Shown here one piece after another: positions 10,676-22,590 of a DNA stretch of 64,000 bases (position 1 is its first letter; each line of letters starts with the position of its first letter). The notes beneath the pieces were generated by a model. That model worked only from the letters and a program-made list of their open reading frames with translations. It was not told where the DNA came from and did not search any database. The DNA lies in the NCBI GenBank assembly GCA_003952965.2, contig CM025856.1, forward strand, positions 14,020,489 to 14,084,488, read 5' to 3'. The stretch is from Morella rubra. Lineage: Eukaryota > Streptophyta > Magnoliopsida > Fagales > Myricaceae. Made by a program: the position numbers and the translations under genes.

Positions 10676-12910
10676 TGTCAGGAGTTAAGCGTGCGCGTAC
10701 AACGAGTGTCGAGGTTGTATCGTTGTCCCATAAGCAGAGACCGCTGATCCGATGATGACCCTAGAGAGGAAGAAAGAGTACTTGAAGAAGCAGCCAGTGG
10801 CAAAAGAGCATCCAGTGATGCTTTCTGATTTTGATGAGTTATTGTACAAGGAGCACATCCTCTACCAACTATTCGAGTACCAGTGATTCTTGCATCAGCT
10901 CTCGTGGACGGAGGGTGTAAGCCTGAATGACAACCCAAGAGGGGGGGTGAATTGGGTTTTTATAAAATTTACAAACTTTTTCAAGAATTTAAGCAATATA
11001 ATGATAAGAACACAACAAGGAGAGATATGAGCAAGTAAAAAGAAGAGATGGAGTTAAGGAGATGACACCGTAATTTTAGGTGGTTCGGCTAACACTTGCC
11101 TACGTCCACCCCCAAGGCTATTTACTTCCTTGGGCTTCTTTTCACTATTCTTCAAATAGCAAATACACCTTAGCTTTCCAGGTGCTAAGGAACCTTTACA
11201 AAGCGTTTTCGAGCTCACGCGTCAACTCTCTTCACAAATCCCAAAACCCAAGGGATTTCTTCTACCCACACGAGTAAGACCCAGTGTTTACCCAACACTC
11301 AAGTGGTTTATAATGGATGGGTACAAAGGAAGATCAAAGAATGGCTCTTAAAGCGAATATACAAGTGTAAAGCACGAAGCAGTGCAATAAGACAAAGATC
11401 TCAGTAGAAAGCTGAAGTTTGGCAGAGGAATCACAAGCTTTCTTGGTAGGTGTGGTCTTTTCTCTTCTTCAAAGCACTTTCTCTCTCTAGAAGTTAGGTC
11501 GTAGAATAATTGCCGAGTCTATGCGTACGATCCCCCATTTCTTCTCTTTTTCTTCTGGTATTTAAATCTTCTTGACTTCAACGGTCATCAAAGCTAGCAA
11601 GAAGGACCGTTGGAGAGGCGCTCATGTCATTTGAAAGTGATTTGAAGGTTCTGACAAATATTCAAAATTTTCATTAAACCCGTGGCATGTGTTGACACAT
11701 GATTAGCATGTGTTGACACATCAAAAATTGAACTGGAGTTGAGCTCTCGGGAGTCAGTGCAATGTGTCGACACCATAAAGCCAATGTGTCGACACTTGTC
11801 TTGGTCTGGAAAAGATGTCTCGGGTGTAAGTGCAATGTGTCGACACTATGGTTCAATGTGTCGACACTTATAAGTGCTAGAGAGAAAATCAGCAACTTTA
11901 AAGCGTCCAAACCATTCCAAAACCTTTTTAAACACCTACAAAGGAAAAATTGATCTTATCAACTTGTGTAATGGTGTTCAAGTCCTCTTATTAATATTTT
12001 AGATAGAAAAAATACGATCTTTTGAAATATATTTTTAGAAAAGTGGATTGACAATATAAAATTAAAAGTCTTCAAAACTTAGAATATTTGTTATCATCAA
12101 AATCAAAATAGATTGTTTTGCAAAACAACCTTGGGCTAACAGAGAGTTTCAGTGTCGACACCCTCGTGTACGATTTTCTCTGTGCGCTTGTCTTGGTAGA
12201 CAGAGCATTTGAGGTGTAGATGGTAGTACGAGAAGTGCAGTTCATATTCTCGGCAGACGTCATTGTCGATTTCTTACACTGCCTTTGGCCCAAGACCCCC
12301 TGATTCCTGGCAGTACCCCTAACGGATGAGCAGAAGACATCAAAGCAGGACCTGTGGACGCTGATGTCGGGGAAGACCTCTACAGTTGTTGGCAGCAACA
12401 TCAAGCAGAGTGAGTTCTTACCGTTTTGGCGGATTTTGCACCTCATCTGGACGCCAAACGTCAATGGCAAAACTCATGGCATAGAGTGCTCGTTCACTAG
12501 AGCTCAGTTCATGCTCTTGCTGGGTCAGCAGACGCGGATAGATTTTTCATTATACATGTTCGAGCTGATTATGGATGAGGCTTAGGGAATTAAGGATTAT
12601 AACTTCTCATACGGCATGTTTCTGACTTAGTCCTCATTTCTCAGGGTGTCATGATCGCTATTGAGGAAACTCGTAAGGGGGTTATGAGCGCGCTGAACAA
12701 GTTCACTTCATTCAAGAGCAAGAGGCAGGAGGGGGCTTTAACTTGACAGTCCGCTTGCAGAGCAGCAACGGCCACAGAGGATGCAGCACGGCCTTCGATC
12801 AATAGATCAAAGGCACCTCTCGAGACGGGAACGCCTAGAGTGCCCCCTCCTTGGGTGGCCTAGCTATTTACGAACCTCGAAAGTCGTGTTAGCGCAACTG
12901 TGAAGGTCGC
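10676..12910 (+). pseudogene. first CACTA gene: plant-transposon gag-like protein, broken
   Basis: The frame opens at ATG 10676 (MSGVKRARTTSVEVVSLSHK) and hits stops within about 30 codons. It then resumes after an inserted repeat. The block at about 12360-12585 reads GKTSTVVGSNIKQSEFLPFW, then an RTH-like histidine region and the segment LLLGQQTRIDFSLYMFELIM. This resembles the putative plant transposon protein domain found beside TNP2 genes in CACTA and in some retroelements. A charged helical tail, SLEEEMKELRTTFEGE, follows at about 12930. Its role in the element is not known to me. Internal stops and the insertion mean it is not translatable as it stands. Confidence 0.5.
10925..12140. mobile_element. 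nested dispersed repeat with GTGTCGACAC palindromes
   Basis: A sequence starting AACCCAAGAGGGGGGGTGAA interrupts the first CACTA gene, and the gag-like coding signal resumes only after about 12150. This start, with the G-run and the following GAATTGGGTTTT, is a type of dispersed repeat common in plant genomes. I am not sure of its class. Between 11690 and 11870 it carries six copies of the palindrome TGTGT(C/T)GACACA or close variants; a seventh lies at 12152. I could not find clean target-site duplications, so the edges are approximate. Confidence 0.45.
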
Positions 12911-13019
12911 TTTATAGCCTCTTGAGGGGTAGGTGAAGTCATTGGAGGAAGAGATGAAAGAGCTCCGGACCACCTTCGAAGGGGAGTGCATTGTCACGAT
13001 GCTACGCAACAAGTCGGTC

Positions 13020-13810
13020 GTGGCTCGTAACGCTAGGCAAACCAGGTTCAGGTTCAAAAATTTTAACCCGACCCCGAATGGGGTGGAACCTCGAACCGAA
13101 CCCGCAGACCGGGTACGGCTCAGGTTCAGGTACACCAGTACAGGGCCTTAAAGTTGTGGCCCAAAACGTTTTGGGTTTTGAGACCTGAAAACGTTCTAGG
13201 CTGAAATTGTATGTAGTGAAGCTGGCCTTAAATAATGAAGAACAAAAGCAAGAAGGTAGTAAGGGTGAGCATTTTATCCGGCAAAAACTAGAATTTTCGG
13301 TTCCAGTACCGATTCTGGCCTATTCTGGTACCGGAACAGGAACTCATTTTAAGAAAAATCCGGAACCGGAACCGAAAATTCCAATGAAAATGCCGAAATT
13401 TTTCGATTCCGTTACTCATTTAAAAAATAATAATGCAGGGCTTATAAGCCCTCTTGCATATTTAGAAAAACAAAAAGCCCTTTTGCATAAAAGACAAAAT
13501 GACCTGGGTCAAACGACCCAGGTCACACGTGAATGGAGTCAGAAACTTCAAGAAAAGTCTAGAAAAAAAAAAGGGAACTTCAAACAGAAAACTCACTTCT
13601 TCGCTCTCCCCCCACCGTCGCCGTCCCAGCTCCCTACCCTCCCTCCTTCTGAAACTCTCTCTCTCTCTCAGAAATCTCTCTCTCTCTCTCTCAGCTCTCT
13701 CCCTCTCGAAATCTCTCTCTCTCTCTCTCTACTTTCGCTGCCTCCCGAGATTCTCGACGAGTTTACATCAAAAGCATTGATGAGATTGGGTTCTAGGTTC
13801 GACCCATGAT
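13020..13810. repeat. second insert in the CACTA element: CCGGAACC-rich and (CT)n sequence
   Basis: From about 13020 the DNA changes to GGTTCAGGTTC and CCGGAACCGGAACC-type words, with a GGGTGAGCA start at about 13263 like that of many plant hAT ends. It then runs into a long CTCTCTCT tract at about 13650-13735. A 200-codon frame across it is made of low-complexity sequence. This is probably one or two decayed insertions in the CACTA element. No matching ends were found. Confidence 0.35.
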
Positions 13811-13934
13811 TAGAACCCTTGCTAGAGAGTCTTAGATCCAATACAAGATCAGGATTTGAGGGTGTTTTTTATTTTCTTGTTCTTGGTTTTTCCCGCTGAG
13901 ATTTGCATAAAAACTTAGAGGGAACTTTAAAGCT

Positions 13935-14580
13935 GACAAGGCGATCGATTGCTATGAGGACCAATCGATCGGTGTTTATCGAGCTTGAAATGCCAAAATG
14001 CTCTAAAGCCGTGGGTGAAGCAAAAACACACCCACGGCAAGGAGGAGGCTTGTGACAATGTGTTATTTTTCCTTTAAAATTAGCCTAAACACCGTCCTTT
14101 TGGCTGGGAGAGTGTTTAGAATAGCTTAAGGGTAAGCCCAAGTTCAAATTCATCGGTTTTTTAACTGGGTGAATATTGAAAAATTTAAGCTAAATTTGTA
14201 GGATTTTGGTGTGGATTTGGTTCGTTTTGGTGTTCATTTTGTGCAAGAGGTAATTTAGTCGACCTACACTACGATTTAGGAATGATTTGATTGGTTATTG
14301 GTGATTTTTTTGATTTGTCTATTTTTGGGTATTGTGGATATGATTTGTGATGATTAGAGCTTATTAAAGTGTTTTTAATATGTATATTGGAAGGGTATTA
14401 TATGAGATGATTTGGGAGTATTTTGGGCATGGATTTGAGTGTGTGGGGAGGCTTGGCAAGTTTTTGTTGATCCGGGTTATCACGATCGATCATCATTTTC
14501 GGACGATCGATCTTTGTTAGATGGAGGTTCGGCGATAGATCGCCAATATTATCGATCAATTGGTGTTTAAGGCAGATTGC
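13935..14580. repeat. internal CGATCGATC motif cluster
   Basis: At about 13940-13980 and 14480-14570 the CGATCGAT motif of the subterminal arrays reappears, for example CGATCGATCATC and GACGATCGATC. This is 4-5 kb from the nearer end, just before the TNP2-like gene. It may mark an internal promoter region under control of the same binding protein, or be a relic of rearrangement. Confidence 0.6.
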
Positions 14581-14879
14581 AAATTATTGATCATGTGTAG
14601 CATTTATTCTATTTACATGTTTGATTATTGAAGTGCTTGAGTTCTGAATCATGAAGTTTGAGAAGACTGGAGGATGATTATAGGAATTTTTTTTATTATT
14701 GATGCATGTGAAGTATTTGAGCTATTTACATGTTTGATTATTGAAGTGCTTGAGTTCTAGAAATAAATTATAGAGTTTGAGAAGCATGGAGGATGAATAT
14801 TGGAGTGTTTTTTACTTGTTCTGTTTGGTTTATTTTTGGGATATAATGTGTGTACCTTAGACCCGTTCAAGGGTTAGGA

Positions 14880-14903
14880 CGCGATAAATATGCGTTTATC
14901 GCG
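14880..14903. other. perfect 9-bp hairpin before the TNP2 gene
   Basis: CGCGATAAA and TTTATCGCG form a perfect inverted repeat around a 6-base loop, about 75 bases before the first TNP2-like frame. The function is unknown; it could be chance. Confidence 0.4.
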
Positions 14904-14953
14904 TAATAACCCTTGAATTGTCCAAAATATGGACAGTTTGAGATTGTGTATTC

Positions 14954-17900
14954 GTGGTTGGACGAGTTCGGTACTTGTGTCCTGTCCAGTCTTGGAGGAA
15001 GTTCGGTATCATCTACCTTTTGTCTTCTGGTATACTACTAGCATTGGTGTATAATGTCATACAATTATCATTGATGACATCTGCCCCCAATGCTCGTGCA
15101 TGTACTTTGGGACTGGAGGGAGATGGTACCGAATTTTTTTCAAGTATGGATGGACACAAGTTGAACTGACGTTCAACTCCGAATGCACAATCTTGAATGG
15201 GATATGACCTATCAACTGGGCATAAAATTAAGTTCCAATGATTGGGTGTTTCACGGGCAGGGTATTCAACTTGCTTCAAATTTGAGTCAAGAGTCTGGTG
15301 TGAGCTCACTACATAGTGATGAGGATTTAGAGAGAGATAGCTTTGATGGGATGGAGGAAATATTAACTGATGTTCATGCGGGATTACAAGGTACAGCAGG
15401 GGTTGAAATAGAGAACCCTGATATTAGGGAAACCTCATTTCGGACCGAAGGCTTCGACATCACTTGATAAGTTATGGGAAGAGGCAGAACATAAACTGTA
15501 TCTTGGATGTACCAAGTTTAGTAAGTTGTCATTTACAGTCCGGTTGTTGCATGTGAAGTCGGAGAATAAGTTGTCGTTAAGGCATTTGATATAGTGTTAC
15601 AATTGATTAAGGAGGTGTTGCCAGAGGGGGAGACGTTACCGGATCGTATTACGAGGTGAAACAATTGCGAAAGGGTCTTGGGTTTAGTTATGATAAGATC
15701 CATGCATATCAGAATAATTGTGTTGTTTTGGAAGGAAAACAGTGAGTTAGACAGATGTCCGGTATGTGGGTGTCTCAGTGGAAATTCGAAGATGGCTTGC
15801 ACAATCGAATTCCTAGGAAAGTATTGTGTCATTTTCCTTTGATCCCTAGACTTAAACAATTTGTTTACCAAAAAGATATAGCTTATGACATGAGATGGCA
15901 TAAGGAAGAAACGGGTCGACGATGGGGAGAGTATGAGGCATCCTGCAGATTCATTGGTTTGAAAGAATTTTGATAAGGACCATGGTTGGTTTGCTCAAGA
16001 TGCCGCAACGTCTGCCTTGGTCTTGCTTCTGACAGGTTCAATCCATTTGGAAACATGAGCAATGCTTACTGTACTTGGCCAATCGAATGACTCTTTTGAT
16101 CCCGGGTCGCAAGTCACTGGGAAATGATATATATATCTTCGACCCTTAGTGGATGAGTTGAAACAACTATGGGAAGATGGAGTTGAGACATATGATACTT
16201 CAGATGGGACAACATTTAAGATGCATGCAACTTTGATGTGGACCATAAATAATTTCCAGCATATGCCAATTTATCTGAATGGAGTACCATAGGGAAGTTG
16301 GCATGTCCAACGTGTAATTTAGACACTAACTATAAGTGGTTGAAGCACGGAGAAGAATGTGTTATATGGGTCATAGGAGATACTTGACACCGGGGCATGC
16401 ATGGAGATATGATGTGGATACGTTTGACGAAAAGAAGAACATAGACTTTGCCCGGGGAGTTAACTAGTGAGGACATATTGGAACAATTGACGCATGTCGG
16501 GGAGACTATCTTTGGTAAAGCGTTAGTGAAGAATAGGGAAAAGAAAAAACAATCGTCGGAACATTTGAATTGGACGAAGAAGAGCATATTTTTCCAACTT
16601 TCGTATTGGAGTACGTTAGGCTTACGGCATAACTTGGACATGATGCACATCGAGAAGAACATATATGACAATATGATTGGGACGGTGATGAATATCGAGT
16701 TCAAGACCAAGGATTCAGCGGGTGTAAGTAGAGATTTAGCTGAAATGGGGGTTAAAAAAGACTTGCACTTGGTGTATGACGGTCGGGTCGAATTGATGTC
16801 TCAAGCAGCGTATACTTTGACTCGGGAAGAATGAAGGAGGGCCTGTGTGTGATTAAAAGACATGAGGTTCCCTGATGGTTATGCTGCTGAGATCTCAAAA
16901 TTGTGTGAATCTAGATGAGTTGAAGGTGTCTGGAATGAAAAGTCATGATTGTCATGTGTTCTTGCAGATGGTTCTTCTAGTGATGATCCGAGGCTTGTTG
17001 AAGGAAAATATGGGTGGCCTAGTGACCAAATTATGTTTATTTTTTCGAGAGTTGTGCTCACGGACATTGAAGATTTCTGTATTGTAGAGAATGTCGGAAG
17101 ATATCAGAATAATTTTATGCAAGTTGGAAATAATTTTTTCACCCGTTTTTTTTACAGTGATGATGCATTTAGCAGTCCACTTACTGTATGAAGCAATGAT
17201 TACTGGACCGGTACAGTACAAATTCATGTATCCAGTTGAACGATTGATAGGTGTCTTGAAACGGTATGTAAAAATAAGTGCGTACCAAAAGGTCGATTGT
17301 AGAAGCCTATATTAAGAACGATTGTCCGACATTTTGTTCCCAGTACCTCCGAGGGGTCGAAACAGTGGATCGAAATTACGATTCTGACGGCGAGATGGAG
17401 GTACCAGAAAGGTCATTGGATATGTTCACTCAGAGAATTAAATTGATAAGGGTTGCAAAAGGGCATGACATAAACCAAACAGAGTTCAAAAAAGCTCGGT
17501 GGTATGTGCTGAACAATTGCAAAGGCATCAGCAACTACTTAGAGTAAGTAAAATAAAATTTTATAGGTTTTCTGTAATATATAGTCGCTGATTAACCTTA
17601 TCGTTACAGTGAACACATGGACAAACTTCGTGCGTAAGGAGTTGGTGACATTTCTCGTACGCATGAGGAATAATTTCTGGATTCAGTTCTTAGGGCGTGT
17701 AAGTGTTATTGATAAAGAATTCTAATTAATATCATGTCTTTGTTTTTAATGACCTTCTAATATATTGTTGTAGGTTCAAACATTACGTTCTCAAAATCCA
17801 TGTACATCGGTCGATGAATTTTACTTATTGGCGCGTGGGCCTGATACACGAGTGATGCCTTATTCTACATGTGTTATGAACGGATGTAGATATCATACAG

Positions 17901-18591
17901 TACAACGGGAAGAACGACGGAGAACTCAGAACAGTGGTATTATAGTACCGGGATCACATGAGGGAAATCCAATAGAATTTTACGGAGCTTGTAGACATTT
18001 ATGCCATGCAATACTTGCGGGGAAATACAGTATATTTGTTTAAGTGTGATTGGTGGGACGTCAGAGATCAACGTGGAATTCGTATCGACGATAACTTTAA
18101 GAGCATAAACACTTCCGACTGTGGTATTAGAAGATCCATTTGTTTTGGCAAATCAAGCAAGTCAAGTGTTTTATCTAGTTGATAATCTGCATGGACCTAC
18201 GTGGCGAGTCGTGCAGAAGTTGTCGTGTAGAAATGCATATGACATTTCCGGCCCGGATCCAGACGGTGAAGTCATCGAATCGGGAGCAGCCATCACGAAT
18301 GAAGCGTATCAGAGGACGATGCCATTGACTTGTTTATAGACTTCCGACAGTTTAACCTTAATCCGCTACGGATGGATGACGTTGCGCAAACGTTATCCAA
18401 GCTTCTGATGCAATTGATCGGCGAAAGAAAAGGCGTATAGATAGTAATGATGTTTCGGAGGGGATGAAGCGGAAATTGAAGAAAATAGCGAAGAAAGTGG
18501 GGATGAAGATTCGTTTGAAAGTGATAATGACTCTACTGAGGATGAGGCATCGGGTGATAACGTGCAAGAATCGGATTCTGATTAATAATTT
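14954..18591 (+). pseudogene. TNP2-type CACTA transposase, decayed
   Basis: Pieces of a TNP2 transposase appear in the right order in shifting frames. At about 15190-15450 there is a WVFHGQG-type stretch like the N-terminal transposase-associated domain. At 15500-15760 are CTKFSKLSFTV and KGLGFSYDKI. At 16030-16310 are FNPFGNMSNAY, ETYD and WTINNF-like words. The clean block at 16448-16834 contains HNLDMMHIEKNIYDNMIGT, the most conserved TNP2 motif. A DUF4218-like block follows at 17091-17547 (MHLAVHL, MYPVERLIGVLKRYVK). A DUF4216-like block at 17828-18340 has CDWWDV and the segment DPFVLANQASQVFYLVD. There are many frameshifts and stops, plus two possible introns at about 17544-17610 and 17700-17772. 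The enzyme would excise and integrate the element; this copy cannot encode it. Confidence 0.85.
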
Positions 18592-18699
18592 CTTTCAAGT
18601 ATATTTTTTTGTAATGTTGATGTTTGCTGAACTCTTTTTACTGTTATTGTCTCTTTTACCACATCTTTATCGTTTCTTTTGTTATGTCACAGCTTGTAC

Positions 18700-20090
18700 G
18701 GTGAAATGAAGCGTGGACGGAATTTCCTTCAGTTACTTCTAAACAGTTGCATGGCGCACTTACTCCGCTTAGTATGAGTTCGATCCCGAGTCCTACTCCG
18801 AGCACTCCTTCTCCGAGACTGAATGAAGCCATGAGTCAAGGCACGCCAGCTTGTCCTAGTAGTTGTGCATGTAAGAAATTATTCTAAGTTATATTTTAAT
18901 TTTTTTAAGTTAAATGACTAACTTTGTTAATTTCATTTTATGTAACGACATCTGCTTTTAACTAGGACACGTCTTGGGGTAGGTGAGTGTGGGGTTCACT
19001 GTCCTATCGGAGGGAGAGTGTGGAGGATGTCTTTCACTTGCCAATCACGAAGATTGGAATGTTGGTCCGAGGGTTGATTTTGATCTCTGTTAACAAGTGG
19101 GTTGATGTTCCTGCAGAAGTGAAGGAGTACATTATGGATCGGGTGTTGGTATGATTAAACTCGTAAACATAGAATTTTTGGTTAAGCATTTCGTTTATCA
19201 TTGTAATATTGTATGTTTTGGTACTTATGCAGGACCACTTCAACCTTGACTACACCTGTCAGGAAGACGTGAGGATGGTGGTCGAGACTATGATGATGCA
19301 CGTCGAACGCACTGCAACCAGATGCATGCGTATTTCAAGAAGTTCCTAAGTAAAGAGACGGTATTGCTGAAGCCGCACCCTGATACCACAAGAACAATGG
19401 AAGGAGTTATGCGATCTGTTCACCAGCGAAGCATTTATGGTACGTGATTACAAAAACTGTTGCTTAAATATTACATTCTTTTAATATTTAATTACTTAAA
19501 ATATCGCAGAAACGAAGCGAGCAAAATAAGAAGAATAGATCAAAGTTAACTGTGAACCACGATGTTGGTTCTCGCTTGTTCCAGCACACTCGAGCTTGCA
19601 TGGTAAGTTAAGTACTAAATTTTGAATTTTATTGATATTGTTTGTCAATAACTTTATGCTATTTCCATGTAGAAAAATCAAGAAAGTAGCGAAATCAATC
19701 CTGCAGAGCTGTATAAAAAGAATTATACAAACAAAGATGGTGTTTGGACATCAGAAGGAGCGACAGAAATTTATGTAAGTCGCTTTCATTTTAATCTACT
19801 TTATGTAATTTATGTATAGTTTATCTATTTTAATGTTTTGGTAATTATTGTCATTTTTCAAGAACGGATGGATGCCTTCCAATGCCAGTGTGATTTAGAA
19901 GGGAAGACTTACACCGAAATTGAAGTATATTCTGAGATATTGGGCAAGAATCAGGATATGTTCGGGGATTAGGACGCGTGGTTAAGCCTCTGCCTTCATC
20001 AAGTTTAACTACACAGTCTTCTGATCTACAGCACCAGCTAGCGAAGGCAAGGGATGAGATAGAAGCGATCGATCGTCAACTGACACAGAT
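18700..20090 (+). pseudogene. Transposase_24 (TNPA-like) gene of the CACTA element, decayed
   Basis: After a Ser/Pro-rich segment at about 18770-18870 come several short exon-like pieces separated by AT-rich, GTATG/CAG-bounded introns. The piece at about 19020-19150 reads LPITKIGMLV and SVNKWVDVPAEVKEYIMDRV. The piece at about 19700-19775 reads YTNKDGVWTSEGATEIY. The piece at about 19900-20090 reads EVYSEILGKN and, after a +1 shift, GYVRGLGRVVKPLP, then a helical LAKARDEIEAID tail. This order matches the plant Transposase_24 family (En/Spm second protein), thought to bind subterminal repeats. At least one stop and one frameshift interrupt it. Confidence 0.65.
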
Positions 20091-20430
20091 TGATCCGTTA
20101 TGTAATCAACGTTCCATTGTTGAATTAACCGACTGATCGGTTTTAATATCACGATCGATCATCCAACTTAAGTGATCGATCGCTTAGACAAACACGTCCG
20201 ATCGGCAGTACTAAAACAATCGATCGTTTCTTTGTTACCGATCGATCGGTTATATGTATTGTTCGATCAACAATATGTATTTGATCGATCGTCATTACTT
20301 ACTGTTCGATCATCTTAAATTTGGCGATCGATCAATCTTATTTTCCGTTCGATCATTGCTAAACAAACACCAATCAATCGATGATCCTACCAATCAACCA
20401 CTTCAATTTCATCAATCGATGCTCACGAAA
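20050..20430. repeat. right subterminal array of CGATCGATCG-type motifs
   Basis: About a dozen copies of GATCGATCG, ACGATCGATCA and GTTCGATCA variants lie in 380 bases, shorter than the 1.3-kb left array. Beyond the array, at 20450-20540, come GACGAAAT and TTTTGTCACTAAAA words that mirror the left end. Confidence 0.8.
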
Positions 20431-20565
20431 TACATTTTGTGACGCTCATATGCTGACAAACCTCGCGACAAAAAAATTTCATCAGTAATTCTTTTAGTGA
20501 CGAAATATTGACTTTTAGTGACAATGTTTTGTCACTAAAAGTCTTTTTTTTTTTTTTTTGTAGTG

Positions 20566-20568
20566 TGT
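20566..20568. repeat. right 3-bp target-site duplication of the CACTA element
   Basis: TGT directly after the terminal GTAGTG, identical to the TGT at 9094-9096. Confidence 0.85.
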
Positions 20569-22590
20569 ATGACCTCTATTTATATTGCCAATATTAATAT
20601 GTACGCAGTTTCTGGTCATTTTATTTGAATATTAACAATTTGAACTAGGAAAACTCAAGGTATGTGCATAGGAGATGTAAGTGACATAGCTCATGAGAAG
20701 TGCATTAAATATATGTTATATAAGGTGTATATGCAAACAATATTTTTCCTATTTAATGCCTTTAAATTAATTAGGTTATCTGGGATGGCAGTGTAGAAGA
20801 ATGACAATAGGTCATAAAGGCTAACAGAAAACACGGAATAATCTATTCAATAAAGAAATATAAATAGAGGACTTCACGAATGGGGAGAGTTCCAATTCGA
20901 AAAAAGGCCTGTAACTGATAAGGCTTTTATTTTGAAAGAGATTGCGTGAGTAAAGATGCTTATAAAGAATAATCAAATACGTAGCTGATATAACAATAAA
21001 AAAAATAGTAAAGAACATTATTTATAGATCAACTTCTCACATTTCCAATTGTGCCATGCATATTTGAGGGCTGTATATATATATATATATATATAGATCT
21101 TTTCATATATATGCATTGCATGCATGGGCTTTCTAAGTCATCCAGCTCAGTACTAGTTTGCATGATGTTGGTACTAAAATAGCAATCAATTTAACCACTA
21201 CAAAATTATTTATAGCAAAACTCACGCACAAATGAATTAATGAATAATTACAGAACATTATACAAATCCAGTAGACAATTTTTACCGATTGCTTTTATTG
21301 AATTTTTCTGGGAGCCAAAATATTGAGTGCATGATAATAAGGAGGCCACGAATTTTATTAGAACACAACGTCATGATGATTAGGAATCCATAGCATTTTT
21401 ATACTATAATCTCTGCTAGCTTTCAGTACACTATCTCTCCCCAATTAGAGCATATAGCGATTAATTTGGATGACAAATTAGAGAAGATACTAATCCAAGT
21501 TGATACAACAATCTAATTGTTTTAAATTTCTAATATTTGTGTGTCATGCATAAGTTCGTGGTTTAAGGCTTTCAGCATCAAACTATTACACCGATAAGGA
21601 AACCTAAAATTAACGATTTTGTCGTGAGTATACATGGTTGAACAAGAGATCGAAGCAGTAAGAGAATCTTTAAAGTGTCCATATATTTATCTATACAACC
21701 ACCGTATAGCTTTTTAATTAATTCATTAATTGTATATCAAAGTACACCAAGAATTTATTTTCAGTGACTGAAATGTGAATAATATGATGGTAGAAAACTA
21801 TCAAATTAATTAAATTACCACTGATTAAAAAAGCTCTAGCTAGCTTGATATAAAAGAACATGACATGTGAAGGGTCAAGCTCTACCATTGAGCCCAAAGC
21901 TTAAGCTGTTAGCCAAGGTGTAATCTTTTTTTCTTATAGTAGGTAGCGCAAAGCCCCGTACTAATTAAGTGACAGGTGGCTATGAAGAGGTACACCATGT
22001 GAATGTCAACAGATTGGACAGTCAAGCACCTTAATAAGTCAAAGAGTTATTACTGACTCTCATAAAGCCAACGGCATGCATGTCTATGACATCTATTTAT
22101 TCAAAATCTTACACTATTTTTAAAAGATGTCAAAGCTGGATAATCATGTTTTGTCGTTTGACCAATTGAATCCCTTTGTCCATCCATGACTAAAAAGCGA
22201 ACAGATCCTATCTTCACGTATAAGCCATCAAATTCATATTCCATAAAATTTTCCCGTGTATACAATATTTGTCACAACATTATGTCTTTAAATAGATGAT
22301 ACTCTAATTTATCTCTCCGAATGACTGAACAAAACTGCTGACAGAGAATTATGGAGGAACGCAAGGGCTTAAACGACGGTGTCGTTGATCACTATGGAAA
22401 CTAGATAGAACGTGATGCCGTCAATACGAAAGAGATCTGAACCGCCACGTTATCACAAGCTTGGCACCCACATGCGGCCCAGCTTTTAGCTGCTGGAGAT
22501 AGGGGGCCCACGCTCGATGACGTTCGGATAGATTGACAAGGGCAATATGCCTTCACTGGACTTGAAATCTCTCGCTCTCCCTCGCTGTCG
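20569..22590. other. intergenic DNA upstream of LPA1, with an (AT)n microsatellite
   Basis: AT-rich DNA with no gene recognised. A TA dinucleotide run lies at about 21074-21096. The last 100 bases before 22591 are C/T-rich (CTCGCTCTCCCTCGC), which fits the 5' leader of the LPA1 gene. Confidence 0.5.

Larger units (their letters stand above)
9097..20565 (+). mobile_element. full-length CACTA (En/Spm) DNA transposon, 11,469 bp
   Basis: The left end begins CACTACTAGAAAA and the right end finishes with a T tract and GTAGTG, so both ends share the inverted CACTAC terminus. The element is flanked by matching 3-bp TGT duplications. Just inside both ends are copies of TTTTGTCACTAAAA and GTGACAAAA words in both orientations, then long arrays of CGATCGATCG-type repeats, the expected subterminal binding region. 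Inside, all on the plus strand, are decayed relatives of a plant-transposon gag-like protein, a TNP2-type transposase and a Transposase_24 (TNPA-like) protein. Each is broken by stops or frameshifts, so the copy is non-autonomous now. It has also received later insertions, at about 10.93-12.14 kb and 13.0-13.8 kb. Intact ends and target-site duplication mean the boundaries are reliable. Confidence 0.93.

Noticed and set aside
13207..13809. A 200-codon plus-strand frame inside the CACTA element.
   Set aside because: It spans CCGGAACC-type repeats and a long CT tract, giving Glu/Pro/Lys and then Ser/Leu low-complexity protein. No domain.
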